A DNA stretch of 60,000 bases, from positions 4,404,485 through 4,464,484 of the forward strand of contig NC_087066.1 in assembly GCF_963678635.1 (NCBI RefSeq), written 5' to 3'. This DNA is from Symsagittifera roscoffensis. Taxonomy: Eukaryota; Xenacoelomorpha; Acoela; Convolutidae. Made by a program: the position numbers and the translations under genes. Positions 11,101 to 21,742 of this stretch are shown piece by piece (position 1 is the stretch's first letter; every line of letters starts with the position of its first letter). The notes below the pieces were generated by a model. It was not told the origin of the DNA and did no database searches. It saw only the letters and a program-made list of their open reading frames with translations.

Positions 11101-12813
11101 TGTAACGAAAGTAACAGAAAATTTGTGCTCGTGTTGGTTTTTTTTCTTCAGACAAATTCGACCTTCTTACTAGCCATTTTTGACGAATTTTTTTTCTCAT
11201 TCGAAGCGTATGGTTGTCCTGAGCTTAAATTTGAAAAATAGTTCACCTGTGATCATTTTTTGTAATGTTTTGAGGGTTTAAAGAGTGCCATTTTGGCCAA
11301 TTTGGGAAAAATTAACGCGCGATATATTTCGCGCTGTTAACGCAAAGCGGAGATTTAATCCGCCCTAGAAAACTCCAAATTGGTTCAAGGATGCTTATAT
11401 TCCATAATTGATTTGTTAATAGGAGCGAAATCTATCAACAAGTATTTTATATGGCGTGCGGTGGGATAGTTTTCACAAAAAAATCTCGAATTAAAAAAAA
11501 GAAACTCAATTTTTTTTATTAGAAATAAATTTTTCAAGTTAATAGTGCTCCATAGATCTGAAAAGGCAGTCGGAACATTCAAAGCTCCGGCCTGATACGA
11601 GCAGTTTTGTTTACTTTTAAGCTCAAGGAATCATTCTTTTCATTGGTGAATAAAAAACGTTCGTCAGAAAATATTATTTCGATCGGCGAAAGTTGACTGA
11701 ATAAAAAAACCACCAAAGCATAAACATTCCGCATTTCTTCGAAAGTCGGAACAAAAACCAGCGTTGAGCCGGAAAAAAACAGTTGCCTAACAAAGTCTAG
11801 AATCTGCGTGAAGTCAACATGAACTGACTTTTCTTAGACAAACTACCATAACATATTTCCTCTACAAACAGCCTAAAACTAAAAGTTGTTCTCTTTCTTC
11901 GTTTTCGACAAATTAAGTTTTCAATGAATAATCCTTTTGTTTTCTATCAATGACTAGTTTGTTTGTTTGTTTGTTTGTTTGTTTGTTTGTTTGTTTGTTT
12001 GTTTGTTTGTTTGTTTGGATTTCTTCCACCACTCCCCCCTCTCCCAGTTGAATACGCGAGGAAGGGGAGGAGGAGGTTCGTGAGGTACAAATTTCACATA
12101 TGTTTAATCATTTAACCAGTTCTCTGTCGGGGAAAAAGAAATATCTTTATGGGGGGGGGTATGGGGAGTTAAGAATTAAAGAGATCCAGTAGTTGTAAAA
12201 CAAAGTTATCTCGAATCGCTTAATAAGTCGTGCATGAATACTGTAGGTCGGCCACGATGTGCAGCGAATAGAATACGGAGCACTCACTTATGGCGACAAG
12301 TTGAAACCAGGAATGATGCCAACGGCTCATGCCCATCTGTTTGAGATGGGCAACTGTACCCAACTTCCAAAGAGTGGGTCACTTGCCAGTATGTGCGTCA
12401 TTTGCTACATGCATCAGTACCAGTTGCATCGAACCAACGACGACTTAGATTCTAAATGCCAACATAACCAAACAGTGTCGACAGCGATGAAAAAGTGTTA
12501 TTGGCGATCACTTGTGGCGCCTTCAAAAGCAGTTACTAATAAATATGAAATTGTTATGCCGACACCGTCATCGGGTATGGTAAAAGTATGCAACGATTTA
12601 CCACAGGATATTACCGATTATCTTAAGAAAGTTCCGATCGACACCGGAGACCATGATGATGTTGACGGTGATGATGATGATGAAAATAGTATTTTTCCAG
12701 CTGCTCCAAATAGAAGCGATTTCCAACCTACCAGTGGCATCAGTACTGTATGTGAAAACTATATGACCCTTTACTTCAACGTTTTGGTAGCTCTAAAGCT
12801 GATGGAATTATGA
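1433..12813 (+). CDS. two-exon gene for a secreted cysteine-containing protein of unknown family
   Basis: The model joins 1433-2152 to 12265-12813. Exon 1 starts at an ATG, ends at a strong donor (CAG|GTAAGC) and is exactly 240 codons long. The second block opens after an acceptor (TGTGCAG|CGA) in phase 0, so the phases agree and the product is 422 residues. The N-terminus has a hydrophobic core (LMFLVFLG) consistent with a signal peptide. Cysteines are spread over both exons. An acidic run (DDVDGDDDDE) lies about 60 residues from the end, and the last 17 residues are hydrophobic, as in a GPI-anchor signal. I recognise no domain. Splicing across about 10 kb is inferred from phase and splice sites only; further small exons could lie between, or exon 1 could read through to a stop at 2263 (276 residues). 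Confidence 0.6.
2671..2817 (+). repeat. dispersed repeat, also at 58.6 kb
   Basis: The segment beginning near GTATCAGTGTGAACACGTG and ending near GTGCATGCCTG matches 58555-58694 in the same orientation, with small indels. In both places it lies close to copies of the short inverted-repeat element, so it may be part of a larger composite. Confidence 0.7.
2870..2918 (+). repeat. short tandem repeat, 17-base unit
   Basis: About three copies of GTACCAGACAAGGACAT in tandem. A diverged single copy (GTACCAGACTTGGATCC) sits near 3099. Confidence 0.85.
3244..3902 (+). mobile_element. short inverted-repeat element (MITE-like), copy 1
   Basis: First of seven copies of one family. The 5' end has GTTCGGAATTTCGTAACG, the core has GCGCGATATACTATTAACG, and the 3' end has GCAGTCGGAACATTC followed by GATTCGAGCAGTCTTG. 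The terminal GTTCCGAC/GTCGGAAC is inverted. No coding capacity is seen, so it would need another element's transposase. Confidence 0.75.
4088..4590 (-). mobile_element. short inverted-repeat element, copy 2, inverted
   Basis: Reverse orientation of copy 1, about 185 bases away. It contains AGCGCGAAATATATCGCGCG and ends with CGTTACGAAAGTCGGCAC. With copy 1 it could form a long hairpin in the transcript of the host gene. Confidence 0.75.
5313..5488. repeat. foldback with a C-rich loop
   Basis: The left arm, starting CACCCCCACCGGGACAGG and ending GTAGTACAGGT at 5350, is inverted at 5451-5488 (ACCTGTACTACATAGC). The roughly 100-base loop is almost purely C/A on the plus strand, including a run of about 16 C and an AC microsatellite. 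The wider stretch 5195-5450 is strongly C-rich on this strand. Confidence 0.7.
5650..5830. repeat. AATCGATTATAAT-type repeat cluster 1
   Basis: Many overlapping copies of the near-palindromic words AATCGATTATAAT and ATTATAATGGATTATA. The same words return at 8100-8720 and, more sparsely, at 47550-47630. Confidence 0.7.
6655..6880 (-). mobile_element. degenerate fragment of the short inverted-repeat element
   Basis: Traces of the family in reverse orientation: ATCGCGCAATAACTATCTCA, then GAAAAATGATCACAAGTGAA, then GCCAAAAACGGCTATTC. The ends are lost. Smaller scraps (GATTGCTGGCATCAGGGCGA near 6421 and a similar one near 10263) lie nearby. Confidence 0.5.
7540..8115. repeat. local three-copy repeat, two direct and one inverted
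   Basis: The block AATAAGGATACATA to GTGCTGAAC with a C-run occurs at about 7704-7880 and again at about 7928-8115 in the same orientation. The segment 7540-7625 carries its beginning in reverse (GTTGTAAATATGTATCC). The second copy contains a run of about 13 C. Confidence 0.7.
8100..8720. repeat. AATCGATTATAAT-type repeat cluster 2
   Basis: A longer cluster than that at 5650. GGATTATAATAGATTATAAT-type words repeat with irregular spacing. Their self-complementary nature would allow many small cruciforms. No coding content is seen. Confidence 0.7.
10401..10908 (+). mobile_element. short inverted-repeat element, copy 3
   Basis: Starts TTGTTCCGACTTTCG and ends ACAGTCGGAACAATC followed by GATACGAGCAGACTTGTT, so the terminal TTGTTCCGAC and GTCGGAACAA are a clean inverted pair. 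The core GCGCGATATAATTAGCGC is present. Confidence 0.78.
11091..11612 (+). mobile_element. short inverted-repeat element, copy 4
   Basis: Same orientation as copy 3, about 180 bases downstream. The core is ACGCGCGATATATTTCGCGC and the 3' end is GCAGTCGGAACATTC then CTGATACGAGCAGTTTTG. Confidence 0.75.
11955..12017 (+). repeat. GTTT microsatellite
   Basis: About fifteen perfect GTTT units, shortly before the acceptor of the second exon of the plus-strand gene. Confidence 0.95.
12265..12813 (+). CDS. terminal exon of the secreted orphan protein
   Basis: Encodes residues 241-422 with stop TGA at 12811-12813. No ATG precedes it in frame before the acceptor CAG at 12262-12264, so it must be spliced onto an upstream exon. 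It carries eight cysteines (for example the CVIC pair), basic and acidic stretches, and a hydrophobic tail. Base composition is clearly less AT-rich than the flanks, which supports real coding. Confidence 0.68.
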   Translation, partial: RIEYGALTYGDKLKPGMMPTAHAHLFEMGNCTQLPKSGSLASMCVICYMHQYQLHRTNDDLDSKCQHNQTVSTAMKKCYWRSLVAPSKAVTNKYEIVMPTPSSGMVKVCNDLPQDITDYLKKVPIDTGDHDDVDGDDDDENSIFPAAPNRSDFQPTSGISTVCENYMTLYFNVLVALKLMEL

Positions 12814-15189
12814 TGTTATGACTCACGATATTTGATTTCAGATACTTTCACTTTTTTAAACTTTCATAAATGAAAAGCAAAAATCAGGGCAAAAAAAATA
12901 GAAACTTTGCTATCAAAAGCATTTCAAATTGTTTTGAATGAGTTTCAATTCAAAAAGAGAAAATTTGAGAAAACCAAAAACAAGTATTTTCTTTTAGTAA
13001 CCGCCGATTTAAAGTCCTTTAAGACCCTGATGATTTTTTTCTTCCCAGTCCTGCATTATATCTTGAGTAACTCTACTGAATAATTCAATTTTTATGCAAA
13101 CTTGCCGCAACCAAGGTAACTCAGTCATGAGAATATAAATGGAAAAATCAGTGGTTATAAAAAACAATCAATAATCACAATCACAGAAATAATAACAACA
13201 AAACTAAAGGTATTAATAGCAGTAATGATAATAATGCTAATAATTACAAAAACTACTGTAATCAAAAATAATCATAATAAAAAACGATAATGATAAGAAT
13301 CAAAACAGTCATAATATTAAACTGAAAAAGAAAGAGCAAATATAAACACATGTTTTGAAGCGATTTTAAGAAAATTCTTGAAATCAAAGGCTCATAATCA
13401 TACTTTATTTTTACTATTTTTTTGAGGACACTCTAAATAGGCAAAGTGAGTGCAACCTAGATAACCAATTATAAACTACACCTAAATTTGATACCTACAG
13501 GTGGAATTTTTGATATTGGAAATTTTTGCCACTTTTCAGTTGAATTTTTTTGGATTGTGTATTTTCAGAGAAATCGTTTTCTGGCTTCAACTAAATATTT
13601 TTTGAAAATCAACACTTGTGATCAAAAAAGTGGTAGCTAAAATAACTTGCTGACCTCCATGAGTTAGAAAAAGTTTTCTGATAATCATGCTACAAAAGCT
13701 AAAACAATCCTTTATGTTCTCGAATAGGTATTTTGAAGAAAATTGAAAAAAAAATTGAAATCTTATGTTTTTCCCCTCGGCTCTAAATTAGTTTTGAAAT
13801 TATTTAAAACATCTGCATTTGAAATGAAAACGCTACAACCCCTTTTCATTTTTTTGGTATTTTTTTGTATCCCATAAAAGTTCGCTAGCAAATAGCTGTG
13901 ACTACAATCTAAAAGAATCATGAAAAGTGAAATTTCACCTAAAAATCTTGTTTTTTTTTATCCGAAAAAGAAGGCAAAAACTTTTACAATTTTTGTACAA
14001 GACTTTCAAAAATTGGGATTTTTTCCCAAGAACTGGATTAGTTCAAAACCCATTCCATAAGAGTCAAAATGCCCTCAATCAAAATTCAAAATTTGAGTTT
14101 GGCATGAGTCAGTTTCTCTTAATCGTTTTCCACAATTTTTTTTCAATAAATCTTCTCCTAAACCTGACCGTCCGGTGTCAGACTGCCTTGAGATGGATTA
14201 TAATAAGAAAGATCTCAAACATTAAACATTTTATCAGTATTTTATAGGATCTTTTGTGACATGAAAAAAAAAGAATTATAAAATGACCAGTATTAGAATA
14301 AGTAGTTGCATGAACCTAAACGGTTAAAATTGATACAGTACAAAAATACGGTGTTTTTTCCATCTCAAAATACTCTATGCGTACCAAACTAATCTCAGTT
14401 TGACCAGATCAAAAACCATAACAACTACTGGAATGGGAAAGTGTCCTGGCAATTTTTTCCTAAAATTGAGTTGCGCAATAAAAGTGAGTTATATTCCAAG
14501 TTATATTCCAAGAAAAAAAATCGTTGAACTGACAAATAATACTTATGACAACTTTCAGAAAACTTTCATTAATGAAAACTTCATGAACCTTTCATGAAAA
14601 TTTTAGCGAGCCTTTCTATCTCAAATTGCTGAAGGGAACCCCCTTCCCCCCAGAAACCGATGGTTTGCGGAAAAAAACTTTCCTTCTCGGGTGACTCTTG
14701 CGAAGCGCAACACTCTGAAATTGAGGTTTTCCATAATTCGAAATGTTCCGCGCAAACTCTTAAACAAGAACATTTTTAGAAAATTAACTTTATGTTTCGA
14801 ATTTGCGTTCGATTTGATGTTTCGGCTTTCTGTTCGACTTTATGTTTCGAGCGACTCGAGTTTATTTTTCGACTTTGGGTTCGGCTACAAGACCTTCTCG
14901 ACTATGGGCTTTCGGTTAAACTCTGACATGTGTTCGACCCGACTCGATCCAAATTTAAATCGCAAACGTCAACCCGGGTAGCCTCGAAACCCAATAAGGT
15001 TGTAGTGTCTGATTTGTTTTAGAAGCTTCAATTCTTTTACAAAATTGTACAAATACGAGTTGAGCTACAAAACTTCAATCATTTTTAAGAATGAGTTCGA
15101 CATAAAATTTGGTTTAAAAATAATGGAAATTGTTTTTCATGAAGCTTTTCAGTTTTTCATCTGAAATTGTTAGAAGGGAACAAACATCT
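12814..15189. other. AT-rich gap between two convergent genes
   Basis: Convergent 3' ends of the plus-strand secreted-protein gene and the minus-strand reductase gene. A degenerate AAT/AAC-rich run lies at 13165-13330. At about 14770-14960 the word TTCGACTTTATG and relatives recur irregularly, giving a reading frame that looks like low-complexity chance coding. No gene is supported. Confidence 0.5.
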
Positions 15190-15578
15190 TCAGAACTCTT
15201 CGACTCTGTATCTCAGTCCGTATTTGTATACTGTCTTCTTAACTTCGTCTAGCAGTGCATTTGCAGCACATACGCACACCAAAGTATCCTTGTACATCGG
15301 CTCATACTCGCACAAAATATCCCCGATATTCATTCGTCCATTCGTGACAACCATGTTCGAAGCATTGTCTTCAGCTGTGTTTTTTGGTTCGTATTTCTGC
15401 TTGCCAGTGTAAAATATCAAATGTCGGCATCGGTCGTGGTTAGCCTGTTTGCGGATTAGAGATTTATACAGGTCTATCATAGCGGGTTCCCGGGCTGAGA
15501 AAACCAAAGTTGTCTGAACAAGTTTCGAGTCGCTTTGCTTCTCCGCTGTGAATTGTCGGTTGTTTCGCTCGTGGTCAT
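15190..15578 (-). CDS. reductase exon 3: NADPH-binding domain and C-terminus
   Basis: Begins after TTTCAG|ATGACC and codes in the frame that gives FSAREPAMIDLYKSL, a family-typical strand-helix, and ends CVCAANALLDEV then VEEF. Another frame of the same stretch is open by chance. It lies 4.4 kb from exon 2. The phase match (A|AT) and the family order make the join secure. The usual CGP-type motif is changed to CAAN. Confidence 0.9.
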
Positions 15579-18500
15579 CTGAAATTCAGAAATTTCTCCA
15601 TATTTGCATATGCAAGAGTTTTTGAGAACCTCAGGAAGCTTAGTCGACCGATATATGCGCTTCTGCAAATTATCATTCTACAAAAAGACTGCTTTTCTTG
15701 ACCTTGATCGAAAGATATGCACTTTTGCACAGGCCCTTTCACCAGAAAGTGACAAGAAAAAACTAAGGATCTGGCAACTGAAAAAACAGTATTGAAGAAA
15801 CAAGAAACAATAATTAACCCCCCCCCCCCCCCCCAACACACTCACAGTGCCACCGTCAGGAAAATTAAACCTAATAATTTTTAAAGCTACTTCAGGACGT
15901 AGACTATTTTACCTGGTGGTAGGCCAACAAGCCGAAGGGTCAACAAACCGAAAATAGGACTACCATTCCAACAAGCCGAAAATTAATATTTTTATGCAAC
16001 ATAACAACAGATTGTCATTGTTGTTATGCAATTGTTACGTAATTCTGATGTAATCTACTTTATTCGGATGCATTTTCGGCTTCAAGATATGGCGGTGTGT
16101 TGATTATCCGCCATTTTACCTTATTTGTGTCTAGACTGTAGTTATCTCGTCACATTATCGGACGCAGCACACAGACCATAGACGCAGTAGATAAATGTCG
16201 GTATGAGTTTAGATGGTTTGATCAGTTATGATCCTTTAATTTAAAATAAACTTTATCAACCACACCAACCAAATCTAGATAATACTGCAGTGCAGTCACC
16301 TCTTAAGTGTCGGGAGGGGTGACTGAAATAGCCGCACACATGATCTTAACCGCTATAGTCATTTGATCTCTAGTTTTGGAGTCAGTTTCGTTTGTGGGGC
16401 GGTTTCAAAACTTAGATCAGTCGTAAAATCTCATTCTATAATTTCAGTAATTGGCCGACCTGTGAGCTTAAACACTGTCTGGTAGAATAGAGAGCCCTGG
16501 TTCAATTTTAGAGAACAAAATGTGGTCCGAAGATTTATACACGTCAAATTGAAGTTACAGATTGCAACTGCAAAGTATAAAAAGACTGCTCGTATCAGGG
16601 TGAAGCCCTGAAAGTTCTGACTGCCTTTTAAGGTCTATGGAGCAGTATTAACATGAAAAAATTAAATGTAAAATAAAACGAAAAATATATACCTTCTTTG
16701 ATTTGTAATTTTTTTCGAAAAGCATCCCCCACACGCCACATAAAGTGATAGGTTTCGCTACTAGAAATAAATCAATTACGGCCAATAAGCTTCTTTCAAC
16801 CAATTTGAACTGATTTCTAAGACGGATTAAATCTCAGCTTATATGCGTTAATAGGGTAGAATATATCGCGCGTTAATTGTCCCAAATTGACTTAAAAATA
16901 TGACAATCATTAAACCCTCGTAACTTTACGAAAAATGATCACAGGTAAAATATCTTTTTCATATATAAGCTCAAGACAACAAAAATTTTTGAATGATTTT
17001 CAAAAAAAATCTGTCGAAAATTGCTAATTAAAAAATCGAAATTTGTCTGACGAAAAAAACACCCCGAGCACAAATATTCCATTACTTTCGTTACAAAAGT
17101 GGGAACACCGATTAAATTGTATGAATTATATTATTAGAAATTACTGCTAGAGTATCACATGAAATTAAATTGCCCTCGTACACGTTTTTTCTGTACGCGT
17201 GGAATTACGTCGACATTTTTGACAAAACGATTTTTTATTAAAAACTGTATGATACGAAGTTTCGGCCAAGTCGGGACACGCAATTCATACTCCAAGGGGG
17301 TGTAGCGATTAGCATAAGTGCCTATTAGCACGCGATGACTGTATAAATTGGGTGTGCAATTAGATGAACACAAATAAGTTTCAAATAGTTTCAAAAACCA
17401 TTAAATTTGTTACGAAAATGAAAACTTCAATTTCGCCTAATTAAAAAATTTACTGAGTTCACGCTAATAAATATTGCAAATTTGAGCAAACTAAATGCGA
17501 AATAGCGAGTCAACCTATAAACTTAGTTCAAACTACATGCTTTTACATGGGCATGTTAATCGACACGCATGCTAATAGGCGGTCGGTCTCTATACTACAT
17601 TGGTAACGAAAAAAGAAGCACAACAATGTCGACTACGCTTTTAGATATGCCGACTGAGCACCGAAAATCAGGCCGATAAGACTTCGACCCGAGCCTTAAG
17701 CTTGAGGGATTCAGCCAAAAACTTACACAAAAATTGAAAAGTTCGATAAATTTTTGGACTTTTTTAAATTTCCTTTGCCATATTTTAGCTTTTTCATATC
17801 TTTTGATAAATGAAATGCTGTTAAAAAATCATAAGTATTATTGAAAATTTTTTCCTAAGTATGCTTTTCAAACTCCGGGCTAAATTACCCGGGTTGACCT
17901 CCAGACAAAAAAAGCTTTTCATACAATTCCATCCAAAAAACATGCTTATTGCTTATTATTCAGCTCCATATATAGATTGTCTGAAAAAAAATTATCGAGC
18001 AATTTTCATGTACAAAATTAGTATGATAAGCATTTGGTACTTATTTACAAACATTTTCCAAAATAAAAAACTAAAAATGAGGCAACTTATTTCCAATTTT
18101 AATCGCAAAAATGTTTTTCCGCTTAATCAAACGTCTTCTTGAAACAACTCTTGCGTGCAAAAATTTTTTTCATTCCTGTCTATAAAGTAACCCGAGTTGA
18201 AGTTTTCATAAAAATGAATCCGAAATTATTATGTCTTTTTTGCGTCAACCCAGTTTTAATAATTTTTATGTTTTTAAATGGTAAATATGTTAAATAAACT
18301 TTAATTGTCAAAAAAAACACAGGCACGATTTTGAGCCAGTTAGATTTTTAGAAAAAATCTTTTGGCTTATACAAATTGTACACGTGGTCAGATATTTTTA
18401 AAAATTTCAATTATAACTCTGATTGAATTTAGTTAATTGATTTGGATGGCTAATGTCGAACAGATGTTTTCTTTTGAAACTATCGCCATTTGACCAATGG

Positions 18501-21500
18501 TTGTCTTACATAAAAAATTCACAGGCTATTGCGTTTCGTTGTTTTTAGTGAGGCACAGAACAAAAATTTTGATTGATTTATTGAAAAAAGCTAGTCATAC
18601 ATACAGTGCTGATTTAAATTATCCGGACAAAACGAACAAAACTTGAATTTTCAAACGCGTTTTTCTCAAATTGGGTTAAGACTAGACAAAAAGTGAAGAG
18701 AACAAAAGTTGCTTAGAATTTTATCAGAATTATTATGGTGCAATTTTTTTCTCGGAAATTCTTAACCAAAAATTTACCCCAAAAATGGGTCATTTTGGCT
18801 TTTTTCAAATAATTAAGAAAAACGCTGAAACTTTTATGTTAATTGATGAGATAATTGTATCACAGGAAGCCCCTTACGCAGCTCTACAAAGTTTAAAAAG
18901 GGTTAAATCTCCAAAAACCAGTATAAGAGAGAAAAATTTTACTTGATAGTCAATAAATGTGATTTTTACTATATAAAACCCAGAATCTGTTTAAAAATAA
19001 ATTTTAAACAATTTTCGCAAATTTTTGGAGATTTAACCCTTCTTAAACTTTTTAGAGCTGCGTAAGGGGCTTCCTGTGATATAATTTTCTCATCAATTAA
19101 CAAAATAGTTTTAGCGTAATTCTTAATTAATTGAAAAAAGACAAAATGACCCATTTTTGGGTTAAATTTTTTGTCGAGAAATTCGCTGTATTGCATGGCA
19201 AATTTATTATCTTAGAAATTTCATATGGGAACTTATACAAACTTTTTTATTCAGCTTTCACCTAATTACTACTAACAATGAATCATGAAGTTGCACAGAA
19301 ATTATTTAATACTAATCAATCATGATTCATATCTAAACCCTAAGTATGATTTCCTTTTGATCAGTTCAAGGGATCAGACCACTTTTAATACTCATTCTTT
19401 TAAAGTTTATCTCATTCTAATTTCACTCAACTACCAATGTTTCCTTAGAAATTTTGAGACTACGGAAGTTTGGAATAAGAATAAGATACTAGACTATAAG
19501 GAGTCCCCCGAATTGATTAACTTCGCTTCATATTAAAAAAAAACACGTCTAAAGAATCGAAAAAAAGCGTGGTTTTGTATTTGTGTATAGATTCAACTTC
19601 GTCACTAGATTTCAAACTTTTCTCCGCTAGCTAAAAGCCCACTAGTGATTTTCCATTTGTCTTTCTATTCAAACTCAACGATGCTATGTGGAATTCGGTT
19701 TAAAATTTGCAAAAGAAAAAACTAAATCTCTGAGTTCACACCATCACAAAAAAACCGAGTCTGGCATGGCATCCTAATGGAAATTATTGAAGTTAACCAG
19801 TTTCTTTTGAGACATTAAAGGGGCAATAAAAATGTAAATGACGATTTGCTCTTGTAGACTCTTAAATATATTTTTGAATTTTCAGAATGACAACTAACTT
19901 TTTTAATTTCTTCAGTTTTTGAGATCATTCATTAATTTTTTTGGTAATTCTAGCCAAACTGCTTCATCGCCAAATCAACGCTAAAAAGGATATCAAAAAT
20001 TTACTGCAATTCAGCTTTTAACTTACTGATGATTGTGAGAGCGCTGAGAAAGTATCCAAATCCGGATCCCCCTGCAATCAGAACCAGGTGCTTGTACGAT
20101 CGGTAGCTTTTCCCGATGACGTAGAACGAAGACCTGTATGGTCCATAGGATCTGATGTCAAACTCAACGCCACACTCTTCGTCACAGTTATCATGCTTGA
20201 TCTTATCCCCACTTTCTTTTTGTTCCAACAAAAATTCTAAACTTTGTCTTTCTTCTCCCTCATCGGTTTTATCGGTTTCTTTTGCTGTTCTGTATCCAAT
20301 TTTCTGTATTTTCTTGTAACTTCCAGAAATGTCCACGTGAACATATTCGTTGCTCACAGTTTTCCCGTTCTTTAAGCTGCGTTGAATTTTATTGTCGGTC
20401 TTCAATAATGGCCGGACGCTCCTGAAATTTAAAACTTTGTTTGTTTGTAGTCGTTTTGAACCAATGTAACACCCGAAAGTTTATATTTCGTAGCTCAAAA
20501 ATATTCCCAAAAACTAACTTCCCAAAAAATCCCAAGTTTTCTTAGAGTTTTTTGAATTTTTATGTGCTTTTGAAGCTAGTGAGAAGTTTTGGACGTAAAT
20601 TGAAAGTTTCCAGTAGCTAACCTGTTCATGAGCCACAAGCCCCAAGAGCTGGCATTTTTAGGGTTCATTTGGATCACAAACCCGACATTCCACTCGTTTC
20701 GGGTTTCTGGATCCCAGTTCTGGAACGAGGTGTAGGGGTGAGACCTCTGGATTATCGGGGTGCAGGGAGCGTTCTTCTGGAACCGATGCAGTAGCCAGTA
20801 GTTGTCAGCGCAACCTTGTCCGGAGTACTCCAGTCCAGGTAGGAATCCATACAGCACAAAGATGCTATCGGAGACCTTCTGGATCCTTCGGACTCTGAAC
20901 TTATTCACGCGATACCAGAAAGTGGCAAAAGTCCGGTCGATTAAGTAAAGAAATATCAGTGGAAGATTAAATCTCCAGCAGAGCGGGTGCGAGTTCTTTC
21001 TGACCATGTCAATCATGAATGCAAATCCAGCTGCGGCATGGATACCCATCGCCACAGAGTAGCTGCGATACATCATCCAATCGGCTCGAGAGATTGGAAA
21101 GAGAAGGCAAAATACAAAAATGGAGAGAACCAAGCGGAACACTTCGTCTGCAGAAAACACCACTTGACCATCCTCGATGTAGTCTTTGAAGGTCCTGATG
21201 AATGGATCCCACCAGTCATCGAAATCGATCCCATCTTTTAGCATGTTCAAAGGGGTCCCGTCGATAGCCCAAGGTGCCAGTAGCAACCCACAATGGAGTA
21301 CAGTGACCAGGCCGTTGAGCCAGATTCCAGCGAACTTGTGCACCTGCCAGTTTGAATGTCGCACGTCCATGTCGATGAAAGAAGGCGCCGCTTCTTCTAG
21401 AACGTTCGGCAGAATCCACATGACGGTGTAGAATGCCATATTCAGAGATACAATGAGAGTCCTAGCAGTCGTGATCCAGAACCACTCGGTGACGTATGCT

Positions 21501-21742
21501 CCGATCTTGTCTGGACCTCGATACTTTGGGTACTTGTCTCTGGAAGCCCTCTTCATCAGCATGTCCCCATGAGTCTGACTTAGCCAGAATCTATCCACGA
21601 GAACCCAGACGAAGCTCATGATATATACAAACCACATGATTCCAGTGTAGGTCAGCCTCCTTGGGATCCAGTTTTTGCGGTTGACGAACCACCATCGCAT
21701 ATAGTAAGGGTTGAAGTTTCTAAGCTTAGAACGTATATCCAT
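15190..21742 (-). CDS. ferric reductase / NADPH oxidase-type flavocytochrome, three exons
   Basis: Exons 21742-20622, 20421-20027 and 15578-15190 join in phase (AG|G, then A|AT) to 634 codons plus stop. The protein should move electrons from NADPH through FAD and two hemes across a membrane. About six helices span residues 33-277. Candidate heme ligands are H135, H150, H235 and H252. Family signatures are HPLCW, the YLIDR motif near 266-270, the flavin motif HPYTS at 335-339, the nucleotide loop GGSG at 491-494 and the C-terminal VEEF. No EF-hands precede the membrane part, so it resembles FRE/FRO reductases more than NOX5 or DUOX. An acidic insertion lies between the flavin and NADPH parts. 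The ATG at 21742 has an in-frame stop just upstream. Substrate (iron, copper or oxygen) cannot be decided. Confidence 0.92.
16581..17108 (-). mobile_element. short inverted-repeat element, copy 5
   Basis: Reverse orientation: begins AAGACTGCTCGTATCAGGGT, core ATATATCGCGCGTTAATTG, ends CGTTACAAAAGTGGGAACAC. It lies inside reductase intron 2. Confidence 0.75.
18602..19200. mobile_element. foldback element with a Tc1/mariner-like end
   Basis: It opens with TACAGTGCTGATTTAAATTA then TCCGGACAAAACG, typical in style of Tc1/mariner ends next to TA. Two arms of about 140 bases follow, inverted: 18775-18913 (with GAAGCCCCTTACGCAGC) against 19015-19165 (with GCTGCGTAAGGGGCTTC). The far terminal repeat is not seen, so the right end is truncated or diverged. 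Confidence 0.65.
20027..20421 (-). CDS. reductase exon 2: acidic insert and nucleotide loop
   Basis: Codons 374-506. It begins after TTTCAG|GAGCG, completes an Arg codon, and reads RSVRPLL before a Lys/Glu/Asp-rich stretch of roughly 60 residues that is not part of the core fold. It then resumes with a GPY segment and the AGGSGFG loop. It ends at a perfect donor, A|GTAAGT. Confidence 0.92.
20622..21742 (-). CDS. reductase exon 1: membrane domain and start of flavin domain
   Basis: Residues 1-373 plus two bases of codon 374. Contains the membrane helices, the heme histidines and the HPYTS flavin motif, ending in a Trp-rich segment (SSWGLWLMN). The donor is CAG|GTTAGC. Candidate histidine spacing is 15 residues for H135-H150 and 17 for H235-H252, wider than the usual 13-14, so ligand assignment is tentative. 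Confidence 0.92.

Larger units (their letters stand above)
2153..12264 (+). other. candidate 10.1-kb intron packed with repeats
   Basis: Apart from the repeats annotated inside it, this stretch is AT-rich with only short chance reading frames. It holds four copies of the 500-660 bp inverted-repeat element, an A/T-rich repeat built on AATCGATTATAAT, a C-rich foldback, a local triplicated sequence at 7.5-8.1 kb and a GTTT microsatellite. The ends are GTAAGC and TGTGCAG. Confidence 0.55.
15579..20026 (-). other. 4.4-kb intron 2 of the reductase gene
   Basis: Non-coding. It contains a poly-C run at 15819-15834, a small hairpin at 16292-16325 (CAGTCACC paired with GGGTGACTG), copy 5 of the short inverted-repeat element and a foldback with Tc1-like ends. 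No further exon is needed to complete the reductase. Confidence 0.75.
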
